Shown here piece by piece: positions 34,702-42,511 of a stretch of DNA of 64,000 nt. This DNA comes from Polyangium mundeleinium (lineage in GTDB: Bacteria > Myxococcota_A > Polyangia > Polyangiales > Polyangiaceae): NCBI RefSeq assembly GCF_028369105.1, contig NZ_JAQNDO010000001.1:1302001-1366000 (forward strand). The letters run 5' to 3'. Position 1 is the first letter of the stretch; every line of letters begins with the position of its first letter. The notes below the pieces were generated by a model. That model worked only from the letters and a program-made list of their open reading frames with translations. It made no database searches and was not told where the DNA came from. A program made the position numbers and the translations under genes.

Positions 34702-36939
34702 TTACAGATTCACACTCCCAATCCGCAACTCCATCAACAGATTGTCGTTCCAGCGCGCCATCACCGGCGTGCTCCCCTCATTCCACTTCGAGACTTCATG
34801 CGCCTTGGCGGACGCCGGCCGCGCGGGTAGCTTCACTTCGGACCGCCCCGTCGCCTGCGCGACGAGCCGCCGCAGCCCCTCTTCCTGCCCGTAGAGAGAC
34901 CGCTGGCCCCGCGCTGCTCCGACGGCATAAATGCCCGTGCACACGCCGCCGACCATCGCCGCGTACACGGACACGCCCTTCAATTCGGTCCACCCCGTGC
35001 TCGCAGAGCCCGGCTCGCGTTCAAGAATCTCGTTCACCACGCTCACGGGCGCGCCGAGCAGCGCCACCTTGCCGAGTTCGCTGCTCGCCCACACCGCCGC
35101 CGCTTTCGCCTTCTCCTGGACCTCGCCGTCCCCCTCGCCGAGCCGTCGCGCGGAGGCAGCCAGCTTCGACTGGGACCTGAGCCAGCGGACCCGCGAGAGG
35201 AGATCGCCTGCGGGAATGCTCCGGGCGTCGAGCTCCTCGCAGAGCTTCCGCCGCGTCTTGTCGAGCGTAGCCTCGCGCTCGGGCGTGCTGTGTGCCGCCT
35301 TTGCAACTCTCGCCGCTCCGAAGCGGCAGGCATCCTCTGTACAAGCAGCGCCCTGCACGTCGAACACGCGCGCCTTGAGATCACCGATCTCCGGGACGTC
35401 CGAGAGCTCCGACGACCAGCGCTCGAGTAGCCCGGCGGCGTCCGCGGACCGGTTCGCCTGGAGGGCCGCCTCGATCGCTTCGATGCGTGCCCGCTGCGTG
35501 CGCGCCTTGGCATCGCCCGCATGACTGCCGTTTCGCGCAGCGATTTCGTCGAGCTTTTCGAGGCGCGCATCTCCTGAAAGCCGCTCGGCCTCGGCGAGCT
35601 CGAGCTCGTCGACGACATCCGAGACCTGCTTGGACGACTCGGTCGCCGTGAGCGCCTCCGCGGTGATCCGGGCTCGATCGAGGTCCCCCGTGGCGACCGC
35701 CTGCTGCACCTCCTTTGGGCTCGGCTTGCCGAAGTAACCCACCACGGGGCAGAGCAGGAAGGCGGCCGCGCTGATCCCTATCGCGGCGCGATCCACGACG
35801 CTCGCCGGCCAGAAACGGAAGCCGGGTCGAAGCGCGCGCAGCAGGCCTCCGACCGCGACGATGGCCGCGGCGATGCCGATCAACGACGCGAAGGCGATGA
35901 CTCGGTTGACGGACTGGAAATAGGTCGTCGGCCCGCTCATCGCCGTGATGAACCACGTGCCGCCGATCAACAGCAGGAACGACGTGATGCCCCAGAGGAT
36001 CAGCCGTCGGCGGATCGGCCGCACGGCCTTCGGCGTCGTGGCCCCGACCAGGTTCGCGCCCGACAGGACGACCGTCCCCTTCGTGCCGCACATCTCGTAC
36101 CGCACGTCGCGGCGAAGGACACCGAAGCGGAGAAACTGCTGCGCCTGGATCCGCTCGAGCCGGGGATCGATCGCGGGGGTTTGTCTTCGCAGAACCGCGT
36201 CATCGTCCGGCGTGAGCTCTCCTCCGGCGATGCTGCCCGCGCCCTCCACGGAGACGAACTGCGTGAAGGCTCCGAGGTCCGAAGGCCGCAGGAATCGCTC
36301 CTCGCGGAGCTGCCCGTGCGCCATCACGATCGGGCTGTCCGTCGAGTTCTGCACGACGACGCGTATGCTCTCCTGGTATGTCCACCACACGAGCTGCTGG
36401 CCGCTCCCCGCGCAGCCCGCGCACGTGACGGTGCCCTTCGACAGACACCCGCCGCAGCCCACGGTGCCGCCTCCGCGACAGATCGAGCAGTTGATGTACT
36501 TGCTCGACTTCTTGTAGTGCTTGAGCACACGCCCACTGCCGCCGCAGCCCCCGCAGCGCTGCTTGCCGCTGCCGCCGCATGCGGGGCACGCCGCGATGCC
36601 GCCGCCGCCGCACGGCGTGCAGCGGTCGACGTGCTCGGTACGCGTGCGCAGCTCCTCCATCGTCCCGCGGAACGGATCGAGCGTCGCCTCGTGGACCGGG
36701 CTCGTGCTGCGGCTCCTGCGCTCGTGCGTGGGGATGCGCTGCTGCACGAGGTCGCGACGGATCACCGTCGTCGCCACGCGCGTGATGAGCTCGTCACGCT
36801 CCTTCACCGACGTGATCAACGCATCGGGGTGTCGAGGAGCCCCGAACACTGTGCGGGCCCACGACGCGAACGCGGTACGCACGTTCACGTTCGCGCTTGC
36901 GTCGTCCGTCTCCTCGCCCCGATACGGAGTTGCGACCAT
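34702..36939 (-). CDS. Membrane protein with DnaJ-type zinc-finger repeats
   Basis: I choose the Met at 36939; longer starts would run under the divergent hxsA gene. The 745-residue protein has six CxxC motifs between residues 107 and 180 (CTPCGGGG, CPACGGSG, CGGCGGSG, CSICRGGG, CGGCLSKG, CAGCAGSG), the pattern of the DnaJ central zinc domain but without a J domain. A beta-rich region follows, then three membrane segments (about 312–334, 347–368, 386–403) and a long helical C-terminal region possibly made of TPR-like repeats. The domain order suggests a chaperone-like or scaffold protein in the inner membrane. It leads the operon ending in the HNH lipoprotein and is divergent from hxsA. Confidence 0.72.
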   Translation of the reverse strand: MVATPYRGEETDDASANVNVRTAFASWARTVFGAPRHPDALITSVKERDELITRVATTVIRRDLVQQRIPTHERRSRSTSPVHEATLDPFRGTMEELRTRTEHVDRCTPCGGGGIAACPACGGSGKQRCGGCGGSGRVLKHYKKSSKYINCSICRGGGTVGCGGCLSKGTVTCAGCAGSGQQLVWWTYQESIRVVVQNSTDSPIVMAHGQLREERFLRPSDLGAFTQFVSVEGAGSIAGGELTPDDDAVLRRQTPAIDPRLERIQAQQFLRFGVLRRDVRYEMCGTKGTVVLSGANLVGATTPKAVRPIRRRLILWGITSFLLLIGGTWFITAMSGPTTYFQSVNRVIAFASLIGIAAAIVAVGGLLRALRPGFRFWPASVVDRAAIGISAAAFLLCPVVGYFGKPSPKEVQQAVATGDLDRARITAEALTATESSKQVSDVVDELELAEAERLSGDARLEKLDEIAARNGSHAGDAKARTQRARIEAIEAALQANRSADAAGLLERWSSELSDVPEIGDLKARVFDVQGAACTEDACRFGAARVAKAAHSTPEREATLDKTRRKLCEELDARSIPAGDLLSRVRWLRSQSKLAASARRLGEGDGEVQEKAKAAAVWASSELGKVALLGAPVSVVNEILEREPGSASTGWTELKGVSVYAAMVGGVCTGIYAVGAARGQRSLYGQEEGLRRLVAQATGRSEVKLPARPASAKAHEVSKWNEGSTPVMARWNDNLLMELRIGSVNL

Positions 36940-37084
36940 CTTGGCGAGCGTACCTTCGTCCCGACGGGCCGTGTAGAGCTTCCAGACATCCCCGCGGAGC
37001 GGAAAAAGTGCGCCAAAGAGCCCTCCTCGGGTCGGACAAACAGGTCGCCTTGACGCACACGGAGGATCCGGACGAGAATGCGAC

Positions 37085-37600
37085 GTGGGCAACCCGCGTC
37101 CTCCTCTCGTCGCGCTGGGAACAGCCATCATGGCCGTCGTGCAGGGAGCGTTGCCTTCCGACGCGCTCGTCCCGAGCGCGCTCGCCCAGTCCCCACGGAA
37201 GCCCGACGACGACGGCGAGGACGACTCACTGCTGCTCACGGCCCCGAGCATCGAGCAGCCGATGTACCTCGCGCACCGGTCGCACAGCTCACATCGCTCG
37301 CACGCGTCGCACCGCAGCCACTACTCCGGGGGCTATGGCTCGGGCTCCCGAGGTTCCGACAGCGAAGAAGCGCCGGCCCCGCCGCCTCCTCCCCCCAAGC
37401 CGGCCACCGTGTCGCTCGTGGCCTATCCCGGGGGCCGGATCTTCGTGGACGGGAAGCTCGTGGGAACCGACTCCACGGCGACGCTGACGCTCACGCCCGG
37501 ACGACACGAGGTCCGCGTGGAGAACAAGTTCGTCGGCGACACGAACACGAGCATCGACGTGTCCGAGGGGCAGACCGGCATGATCGTGGTCCAGTGGTAG
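37085..37600 (+). CDS. hxsA: His-Xaa-Ser repeat protein HxsA with PEGA domain
   Basis: The open frame starts at a GTG (37085); an in-frame ATG at 37130 is possible. A weak signal region ends around SALAQ (residue 35). Residues 64–81 are six consecutive His-Xaa-Ser triplets (HRS HSS HRS HAS HRS HYS) followed by GGYGSGSRG, the hallmark of the substrate of the His-Xaa-Ser system. After a Pro-rich hinge (97–106) the C-terminus is a PEGA domain (YPGGRIFVDGKLVGTDS, then LTPGRHEVRVEN), a beta-fold used for surface or envelope binding. I infer that the HxS region is modified by the two downstream radical SAM enzymes and then exported. It is first of four tightly packed genes. Confidence 0.85.
   Translation: MGNPRPPLVALGTAIMAVVQGALPSDALVPSALAQSPRKPDDDGEDDSLLLTAPSIEQPMYLAHRSHSSHRSHASHRSHYSGGYGSGSRGSDSEEAPAPPPPPPKPATVSLVAYPGGRIFVDGKLVGTDSTATLTLTPGRHEVRVENKFVGDTNTSIDVSEGQTGMIVVQW
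37274..37327 (+). repeat. Six His-Xaa-Ser codon triplets in hxsA
   Basis: A 54-base stretch encoding six H-x-S units in phase. His codons are CAC/CAT and Ser codons TCG/AGC/TCC mixed, so the DNA repeat is imperfect while the peptide repeat is exact. This suggests selection at the protein level. Confidence 0.85.
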
Positions 37601-37604
37601 GCGG

Positions 37605-37955
37605 ATGAGGGCCGAAGATCCCGGTGCGGACGCTCCCTTCGTGTTTCGGGACGGATGCATCGGCGTCACCGTCGATGTCCGCGCCTACCGCCTCTCGGCC
37701 GTACAGAAGACCGCCTACAGGCTGGCCGCGAAGTGCACCGCCATCATCGGTGAGGTCCGGGAGCACTCGCTCGTCGTGACGCTCACCTTCGCGCCCACGA
37801 CCGGCGAGCGCGAGGCCCTCGAGACGGCGAGGCTCTTCTTCCAGGAGCTCCTCGACCAGGAGCTCCGTGAGAAAGTTGGAGAACAAACAGCCTCGCTCCG
37901 CGCGCTGATCCTCGCTCACGCCTTCTCGCGCACGAGCCTCCCTCCCCGCGGGTGA
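37605..37955 (+). CDS. hxsD: His-Xaa-Ser system protein HxsD
   Basis: 116 residues beginning four bases after hxsA. The body (VTVDVRAYRLSAVQKTAYRL, SLVVTLTF, ETARLFFQELLDQELREKVG) matches the small companion HxsD protein of His-Xaa-Ser loci: two strands flanking a helix and ending in a long helix with the conserved QELLDQELRE-like stretch. It has no catalytic motif and is thought to serve as a substrate-recognition or delivery partner, comparable with RRE-type proteins of RiPP pathways; that comparison is inference. It lies between the substrate gene and the maturases. Confidence 0.82.
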   Translation: MRAEDPGADAPFVFRDGCIGVTVDVRAYRLSAVQKTAYRLAAKCTAIIGEVREHSLVVTLTFAPTTGEREALETARLFFQELLDQELREKVGEQTASLRALILAHAFSRTSLPPRG

Positions 37956-37956
37956 C

Positions 37957-39408
37957 ATGGTGCGGGCGGTCTTCCATCCGAGGAGTGCCTACGCGCCGTC
38001 GGCGGGATATCGCCTGCTGCCCCTGCGCTTCGGTCGCCTCGACGAGCATGCGTACATCGTAACGAACGACGTCGGCGAGTACGTCCGCCTCGCGCGTGAC
38101 GAGCTCGTCGCGTTCCTCGAGCGGAGGCTCGATCCGAACACGAGCGTTTACAAGGCGCTGAAGTCGCGCCATTTCCTGTACGAAAACGATTCGTCCGTCG
38201 CCTTCGACTTGCTGGCGTTGAAATACAGGAGCCGAGCAGAACGCGTTGCTGCGTTTACGGGGCTCCACATCTTCGTCGTCACGTTGCGGTGTGATCATTC
38301 CTGCCAGTATTGCCAGGTCTCTAGACAATCGGAGGACAGTACCGCATTCGACATGACGGTCGAGCACGCCGACAAGGCGCTCGATCTCGTCTTCCGAAGC
38401 CCAAACGAGCACATCAAGATCGAGTTTCAGGGAGGCGAGCCGCTCCTCAACTTCCCGCTCGTCCGCCACATCGTGGAGCGCGCGCGAAAGCAAAACGAGG
38501 ACCACCGGCGCGACCTCCAGTTCGTCATCACGTCCAATCTTTCACGTCTGTCCGATGACGTATTGTCATTTTGCAAGGAGCACGGCGTGTACCTGTCGAC
38601 CTCGCTGGACGGTCCCGCCGATCTCCACGACGGCCAGCGGCCGACGCGCGGCGGTGGCAGCCATCGGAAAACGGTCGAAGGGATTCACAGGGTCCGCGAG
38701 GCGCTCGGGCCGGACCGGATATCGGCGCTCATGACGACGACGCCGAGGAGTTTGTCGCGCGTCGAGAAGATCATCGACGAGTACGTTCACCTCGGGTTCC
38801 ACGGCATCTTCTTGCGGAGCCTCAGCCCGTACGGATTCGCGGCGCGGAGCCTGGTCAAACGGTACGGCGTCGAAGACTGGCTCGACTTCTACAAGCGCGG
38901 GCTCTCGCACATCCTCCGGATCAATGCCGGGGGCTACTTTTTGCGCGAGGAGTTCACGACCATCCTGCTCCAGAAGATGTTCTCGCCTCTCAGCTCGGGA
39001 TACGTCGATCTCCAATCCCCCGCAGGAATCGGGATCGGGGCGCTCGTCTACAATTACGACGGTGCCGTGTACGCCTCGGACGAGGGCCGCATGCTGGCCG
39101 AGATGGGGGACCAGACCTTCCGATTGGGGCACCTGGATGAGCACAGCTACGAGGATCTCTTGACGTCCGAAGCGCTCCTCGTGCCGCTCGGCGAGACCAT
39201 CCTCGAGGGCATGCCCATGTGCGCCGACTGTCCCTTCCTGCCTTACTGCGGCGCCGATCCCGTGTTTCACAGGGCCACGCAGGGCGACGCCGTCGGGCAC
39301 AAGGCGTTCAGCGCATTCTGCACGAAGCAGATGGGCGTCCTGCGGCACGTGATCGGGCTCCTTGAGACCGACGCCGAGGCGCGAGACATCCTTCTCCGGT
39401 GGGTATGA
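37957..39408 (+). CDS. hxsB: His-Xaa-Ser system radical SAM maturase HxsB
   Basis: 483 residues, starting one base after the hxsD stop. The radical SAM cluster motif is LRCDHSCQYC (Cys112, 116, 119), followed by the SAM-binding FQGGEPLL. The C-terminus has a SPASM-like group (CADCPFLPYC; Cys422, 425, 431), pointing to at least one auxiliary iron–sulfur cluster. The N-terminal 90 residues (GYRLLPLRFGRLDEHAYIVT, YVRLARDELVAFL) match the HxsB family layout. It should act with HxsC on the His-Xaa-Ser region of HxsA; the exact chemistry is not visible in the sequence. Confidence 0.9.
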   Translation: MVRAVFHPRSAYAPSAGYRLLPLRFGRLDEHAYIVTNDVGEYVRLARDELVAFLERRLDPNTSVYKALKSRHFLYENDSSVAFDLLALKYRSRAERVAAFTGLHIFVVTLRCDHSCQYCQVSRQSEDSTAFDMTVEHADKALDLVFRSPNEHIKIEFQGGEPLLNFPLVRHIVERARKQNEDHRRDLQFVITSNLSRLSDDVLSFCKEHGVYLSTSLDGPADLHDGQRPTRGGGSHRKTVEGIHRVREALGPDRISALMTTTPRSLSRVEKIIDEYVHLGFHGIFLRSLSPYGFAARSLVKRYGVEDWLDFYKRGLSHILRINAGGYFLREEFTTILLQKMFSPLSSGYVDLQSPAGIGIGALVYNYDGAVYASDEGRMLAEMGDQTFRLGHLDEHSYEDLLTSEALLVPLGETILEGMPMCADCPFLPYCGADPVFHRATQGDAVGHKAFSAFCTKQMGVLRHVIGLLETDAEARDILLRWV

Positions 39409-39412
39409 GTCC

Positions 39413-40564
39413 ATGCTGGTGAAGCTCTCCGCGCGTGGTCTACGAGCATTGTCGGAAACCTCGCGCAGGCCGTTCGTCGCGCGAATCTCGGAGAATCCCG
39501 CGCTCCCGGAGGCGTATCGATCGAGCGATCTGTTGCTTCTGTCCGAGGAGGCGTCCGAGCTCCCGCCGGGGTTCCGAGGATACCTCTTGCGCCAGCCACG
39601 ACCCTCAGACCGAAAGGACACGTATCACCTCGGCGTCGACCACGATTACCTGCGGGAGGGGGATGTCGTGCGGATCGACCCCGTGCGGGGTACGGTCTCG
39701 GCCCTCTACCGAGCGAACTCCCGGTCGAACACGTTCCTCGTGACCGAGCGCTGCGACAACTTCTGCGTGATGTGTTCCCAGCCGCCCAAGGACCACGACG
39801 ATGGGTGGCTCGTGGACGATATCGAGCGGGCCATCCCCTTGATTTCGCCCGAAGCCTCGGAGATCGGTGTCACGGGCGGCGAGCCTGCTCTCCTCGGCGA
39901 GCGTCTCGTACGGCTCCTCGTGCTGCTCCGGGAGCACCTCCCCCGCACGAGTGTGCATGTCCTCTCGAATGGTCGAAGGTTCGCCGACGCCAGTTTTGCG
40001 CGCGCTGTCGGTGATGTGAGGCACCCTGACCTGATGATCGGCATTCCGCTCTACTCGGATTTGGCCGAGGAACACGACTACGTCGTCCAGGCCGAAGGAG
40101 CCTTCGACCAAACGGTGCGAGGAATCTTGAACCTGAAGCGGCGGCGCGTCCGCGTCGAGCTTCGGTTCGTAATCCACCGGGAGACGGTCGAGAGGATGGC
40201 GGAGTTCGCGCGCTTCGTCGCGAGGAACTTAACCTTTTTGGATCACGTCGCGCTCATGGGCCTCGAGCACGTGGGGTTCGCGAAGACCAATCTCGAGGCG
40301 CTGTGGATCGATCCGCTCGATTACCAAGGGCCACTACGGGAAGCCGTCTTGACTTTGGAACGTGCGGGGATGGCGACCTCGATCTATAACCATCAGCTCT
40401 GCGTGCTCGATCCGACGCTGCACCGGTTCGCCCGGAAGAGCATCTCGGATTGGAAGAATGTGTACGTCGAGATATGCCAGACGTGTCGCCGGAAGGAGGA
40501 GTGCGGTGGATTCTTCACATCCTCTGCGGTGAAGCGTAGTAGGGGGATCTCTCCGTATGGCTGA
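39413..40564 (+). CDS. hxsC: His-Xaa-Ser system radical SAM maturase HxsC
   Basis: The ATG at 39413, four bases after the hxsB stop, begins a 383-residue protein; an in-frame ATG further upstream would lie inside hxsB. Cluster motif TERCDNFCVMC (Cys114, 118, 121) is followed by GVTGGEPALL. A C-terminal group CQTCRRKEECGG could bind a second cluster. The N-terminal 100 residues resemble the HxsC extension seen in paired His-Xaa-Ser maturases. With hxsA, hxsD and hxsB it completes the four-gene set. Downstream DNA is a graveyard of gene remnants, so the operon probably ends here. Confidence 0.9.
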   Translation: MLVKLSARGLRALSETSRRPFVARISENPALPEAYRSSDLLLLSEEASELPPGFRGYLLRQPRPSDRKDTYHLGVDHDYLREGDVVRIDPVRGTVSALYRANSRSNTFLVTERCDNFCVMCSQPPKDHDDGWLVDDIERAIPLISPEASEIGVTGGEPALLGERLVRLLVLLREHLPRTSVHVLSNGRRFADASFARAVGDVRHPDLMIGIPLYSDLAEEHDYVVQAEGAFDQTVRGILNLKRRRVRVELRFVIHRETVERMAEFARFVARNLTFLDHVALMGLEHVGFAKTNLEALWIDPLDYQGPLREAVLTLERAGMATSIYNHQLCVLDPTLHRFARKSISDWKNVYVEICQTCRRKEECGGFFTSSAVKRSRGISPYG

Positions 40565-40628
40565 TACCCTCCGGGGGCGGGCAGCGGATCCCGAGACACT
40601 GACCCCGAGTACCCTCTTCGGCCGTGGT

Positions 40629-40900
40629 ACGCGCTCAACGAAGACGCCGAACTTGCGTACGCCGAGGTCGATCCTCTGCCCGAGGTCTTCCCCCTCATCG
40701 AACAATACCGGCGGTGCATTTGCCTTCGTCGCAGCTTCGAGCCCTCCGCGAAAGAACTCGCGCATCCCCTCTGGCCCAGCGCCCAGCAGGTGCTTGTCCA
40801 CCGTCTCGTGCCAGACGGACCCCAAAACCGTAGCAATTGGCTGGAATGACCTCTGGACACGGTCAATGTACTTCAACCGTATCTCCACGCCCAGCCTCGT
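40629..40900 (-). pseudogene. PD-(D/E)XK nuclease-family fragment
   Basis: On the minus strand the frame reads GVEIRLKYIDRVQRSFQPIA, then TVLGSVWHETVDKHLLG and PPVLFDEGEDLGQRIDLG. This is the N-terminal helical part of Cas4/RecB-like PD-(D/E)XK proteins, with the conserved GxxxH turn. It then runs into antisense of hxsC, so the catalytic D…ExK core is missing. No start codon is evident at its upstream end, where it joins the IS66 remnant. It is a truncated relic rather than a gene. Confidence 0.5.
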
Positions 40901-40914
40901 CTTGCTTGACGGCC

Positions 40915-41215
40915 GTCGCAACGGCACCGATATTTCTGCCGCTTGTGCTTCTTGAACTCGAAGCGTCGCGGGACGACGTCGACCTCCTCCGATTCCTCGA
41001 ATTGCCCTTCCCACGCCTCAAGCGCGCCGCCGCACGAGCTGCAGACCTTATCGGCCTCGTCGAGCCCGTGCACGAGCTCCACAATCAGCAACGACGGCTG
41101 CGCCTTCGGTCCGTGGCCCTTCTGTGGCGGCTTCGGCGATGCGTCGTGCTCGACTCTGCCGCGACGCTCCGACTTCTCGCCGACGAGCAGCCGATTCTTC
41201 TGAGCAATCCAACAG
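40915..41215 (-). mobile_element. IS66-family transposase remnant
   Basis: The minus strand encodes LLVGEKSERRGRVEHDASPK, then PPQKGHGPKAQPSLLIVELV, the zinc-finger part HGLDEADKVCSSCGGALEAW, and EESEEVDVVPRRF with KHKRQKYRCRC. This is the N-terminal/zinc-finger region of IS66-type TnpC transposases. The DDE catalytic domain, the accessory genes and the terminal inverted repeats are absent, so the element is dead. The break coincides with the start of the PD-(D/E)XK remnant. Confidence 0.7.
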
Positions 41216-41335
41216 GCGAAAACCCGGCAGCCGGCAATTTCGGCGGCGCCGCGCCCTTGGCCCAGCCGTACAACGTCCGCCAGTGCAAGCCGATCTCGGG
41301 GCCGGAGGACGGCAAAGCGGAAATCCACGCCCGCG

Positions 41336-41526
41336 CCGACCACCTCCCCCGAGCGCCTCGCACACTTGCGCGACGTGCAGCGGAAGGCCGTGAAGGCCAT
41401 GGAGGAGATGCCTGCCGAGCTTTTCCCAGGTACGCATGCGCGTTGGCATCGAGGGCAAGTCGCACAAGGAGGTCGCCGAGGAGCTCGGGATCTCGAAAGA
41501 CTTGGCGAAGAAGCGAAACGGCTCAT
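41336..41526 (+). pseudogene. ECF sigma factor region 4 remnant, frameshifted
   Basis: One plus-strand frame gives SPERLAHLRDVQRKAVKAME, then EMPAELF. After a frame change the next gives MRVGIEGKSHKEVAEELGIS, then KDLAKKR, the helix-turn-helix that recognises the -35 element in RNA polymerase sigma factors. The two parts would be continuous if one or two bases were added or removed near 41430. Only the C-terminal end of the gene is left. Confidence 0.55.
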
Positions 41527-41530
41527 CCGA

Positions 41531-42475
41531 TCACGGCTTGCAGCTCGCAGGGTAGTTCACGTACGTCTCGCCGAGCGGGGTGAGCTCGCCGTCGGCGCCC
41601 AGCAGATCGATGCTTGGCGTGAAGTCGCTCCGCCCGGTGAACCAGGCATAACGTACGACCCTGGGATTGGCCTCGAGGATCGCGAGCGCGGCCTTCATGT
41701 AGGCTTGCTGCGCGGGCTCGGAGGTGTCGCTCCCATCGAGGCACGAGAACTCCGTCAGCCAGAGCTTTTGCGTGTACTTGCTCTCGAATTGCTGGAGGTA
41801 CCAGGTGAGCGCACTACCGTCGCACGCGTACCAGTGCATAGCGATGTAGTCAATTTTGCAGGCCGGGCAGGCGGCGAAGAACTGGTCGAGCCACTCGAAT
41901 GGGTCCGCCACGTTGCAGGTGCCCCCGCAGAAGTTGACAGCGGGCGACACGATCGCGAGGTCGTGCTGCTTCGCGAAGTCCTCGATCTGAGGCCAGAGCG
42001 CGGCCGCCTGCGTCGGTGTGAGGTTCGCCTGCGAGCCGAAATTGGGCTCGTTGAAGCCGAGGAGATAACGCGCGTCGGGCGGGACCTCCGCGGAAAGCCC
42101 CGAGAGGGATGCCTCACCCCACGCCATGGGCACGTACTCCACGCCAAGCCCGGCGTAGGCGGCAGCGACGTCGGTGTTGTCCGGTTTCGCCGCCCAGTTG
42201 TACCACCAGCCGATCCCCTTCGAGAGCGCGGTGAGGTCGGCCACGGAGTGGTAGCCGTACGCGATTCCGCGCTTGCACGCGGCCGGGGCAGCGCCGCCCG
42301 TGCTCGACGACGACGATGCGCCGCCAGACGCGGTTTCGCCGCTCGAACTCGAGGCATCCGCGCCGGAGCCCCCCGTGCCCGTGTGCAGCACCTCGACGCT
42401 GCTCGAGCCGCAGGCGGTGAGGGCCGCCGCGAGGCCGATGGACACGCGAGCGAGGAGACGCGGAGGGTGGTGCAT
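41531..42475 (-). CDS. GH128-type (Asl1-like) beta-1,3-glucanase lipoprotein
   Basis: 314 residues: signal with lipobox LTAC (Cys22), a Ser/Gly/Thr linker to about residue 65, then a barrel starting CKRGIAYGYHS. Family hallmarks are WWYNW (90–94), VEYVPMAWG, FNEPN with acid/base Glu143, IDYIAMHWY and the nucleophile in WLTEF (Glu242), followed by VVRYAWFTGR. GH128 enzymes cut beta-1,3-glucan such as curdlan or fungal wall glucan. A close paralogue is at 48097–49008. Cys pairs (FCGGTCN, CPACK) suggest a disulfide-stabilised secreted protein. It stands alone, next to the decayed region. Confidence 0.88.
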   Translation of the reverse strand: MHHPPRLLARVSIGLAAALTACGSSSVEVLHTGTGGSGADASSSSGETASGGASSSSSTGGAAPAACKRGIAYGYHSVADLTALSKGIGWWYNWAAKPDNTDVAAAYAGLGVEYVPMAWGEASLSGLSAEVPPDARYLLGFNEPNFGSQANLTPTQAAALWPQIEDFAKQHDLAIVSPAVNFCGGTCNVADPFEWLDQFFAACPACKIDYIAMHWYACDGSALTWYLQQFESKYTQKLWLTEFSCLDGSDTSEPAQQAYMKAALAILEANPRVVRYAWFTGRSDFTPSIDLLGADGELTPLGETYVNYPASCKP

Positions 42476-42511
42476 CGAGGGGTAAGTGGATCGAGCGCCG
42501 GAAACGGCTCG

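Noticed and set aside
40565-40849. In-frame continuation after the hxsC stop (reads WYALNEDAELAYAEVDPL…)
   Set aside because: It has no start codon, and the opposite strand of the same DNA gives a better match to a known fold (PD-(D/E)XK N-terminal region). I could not exclude it fully.
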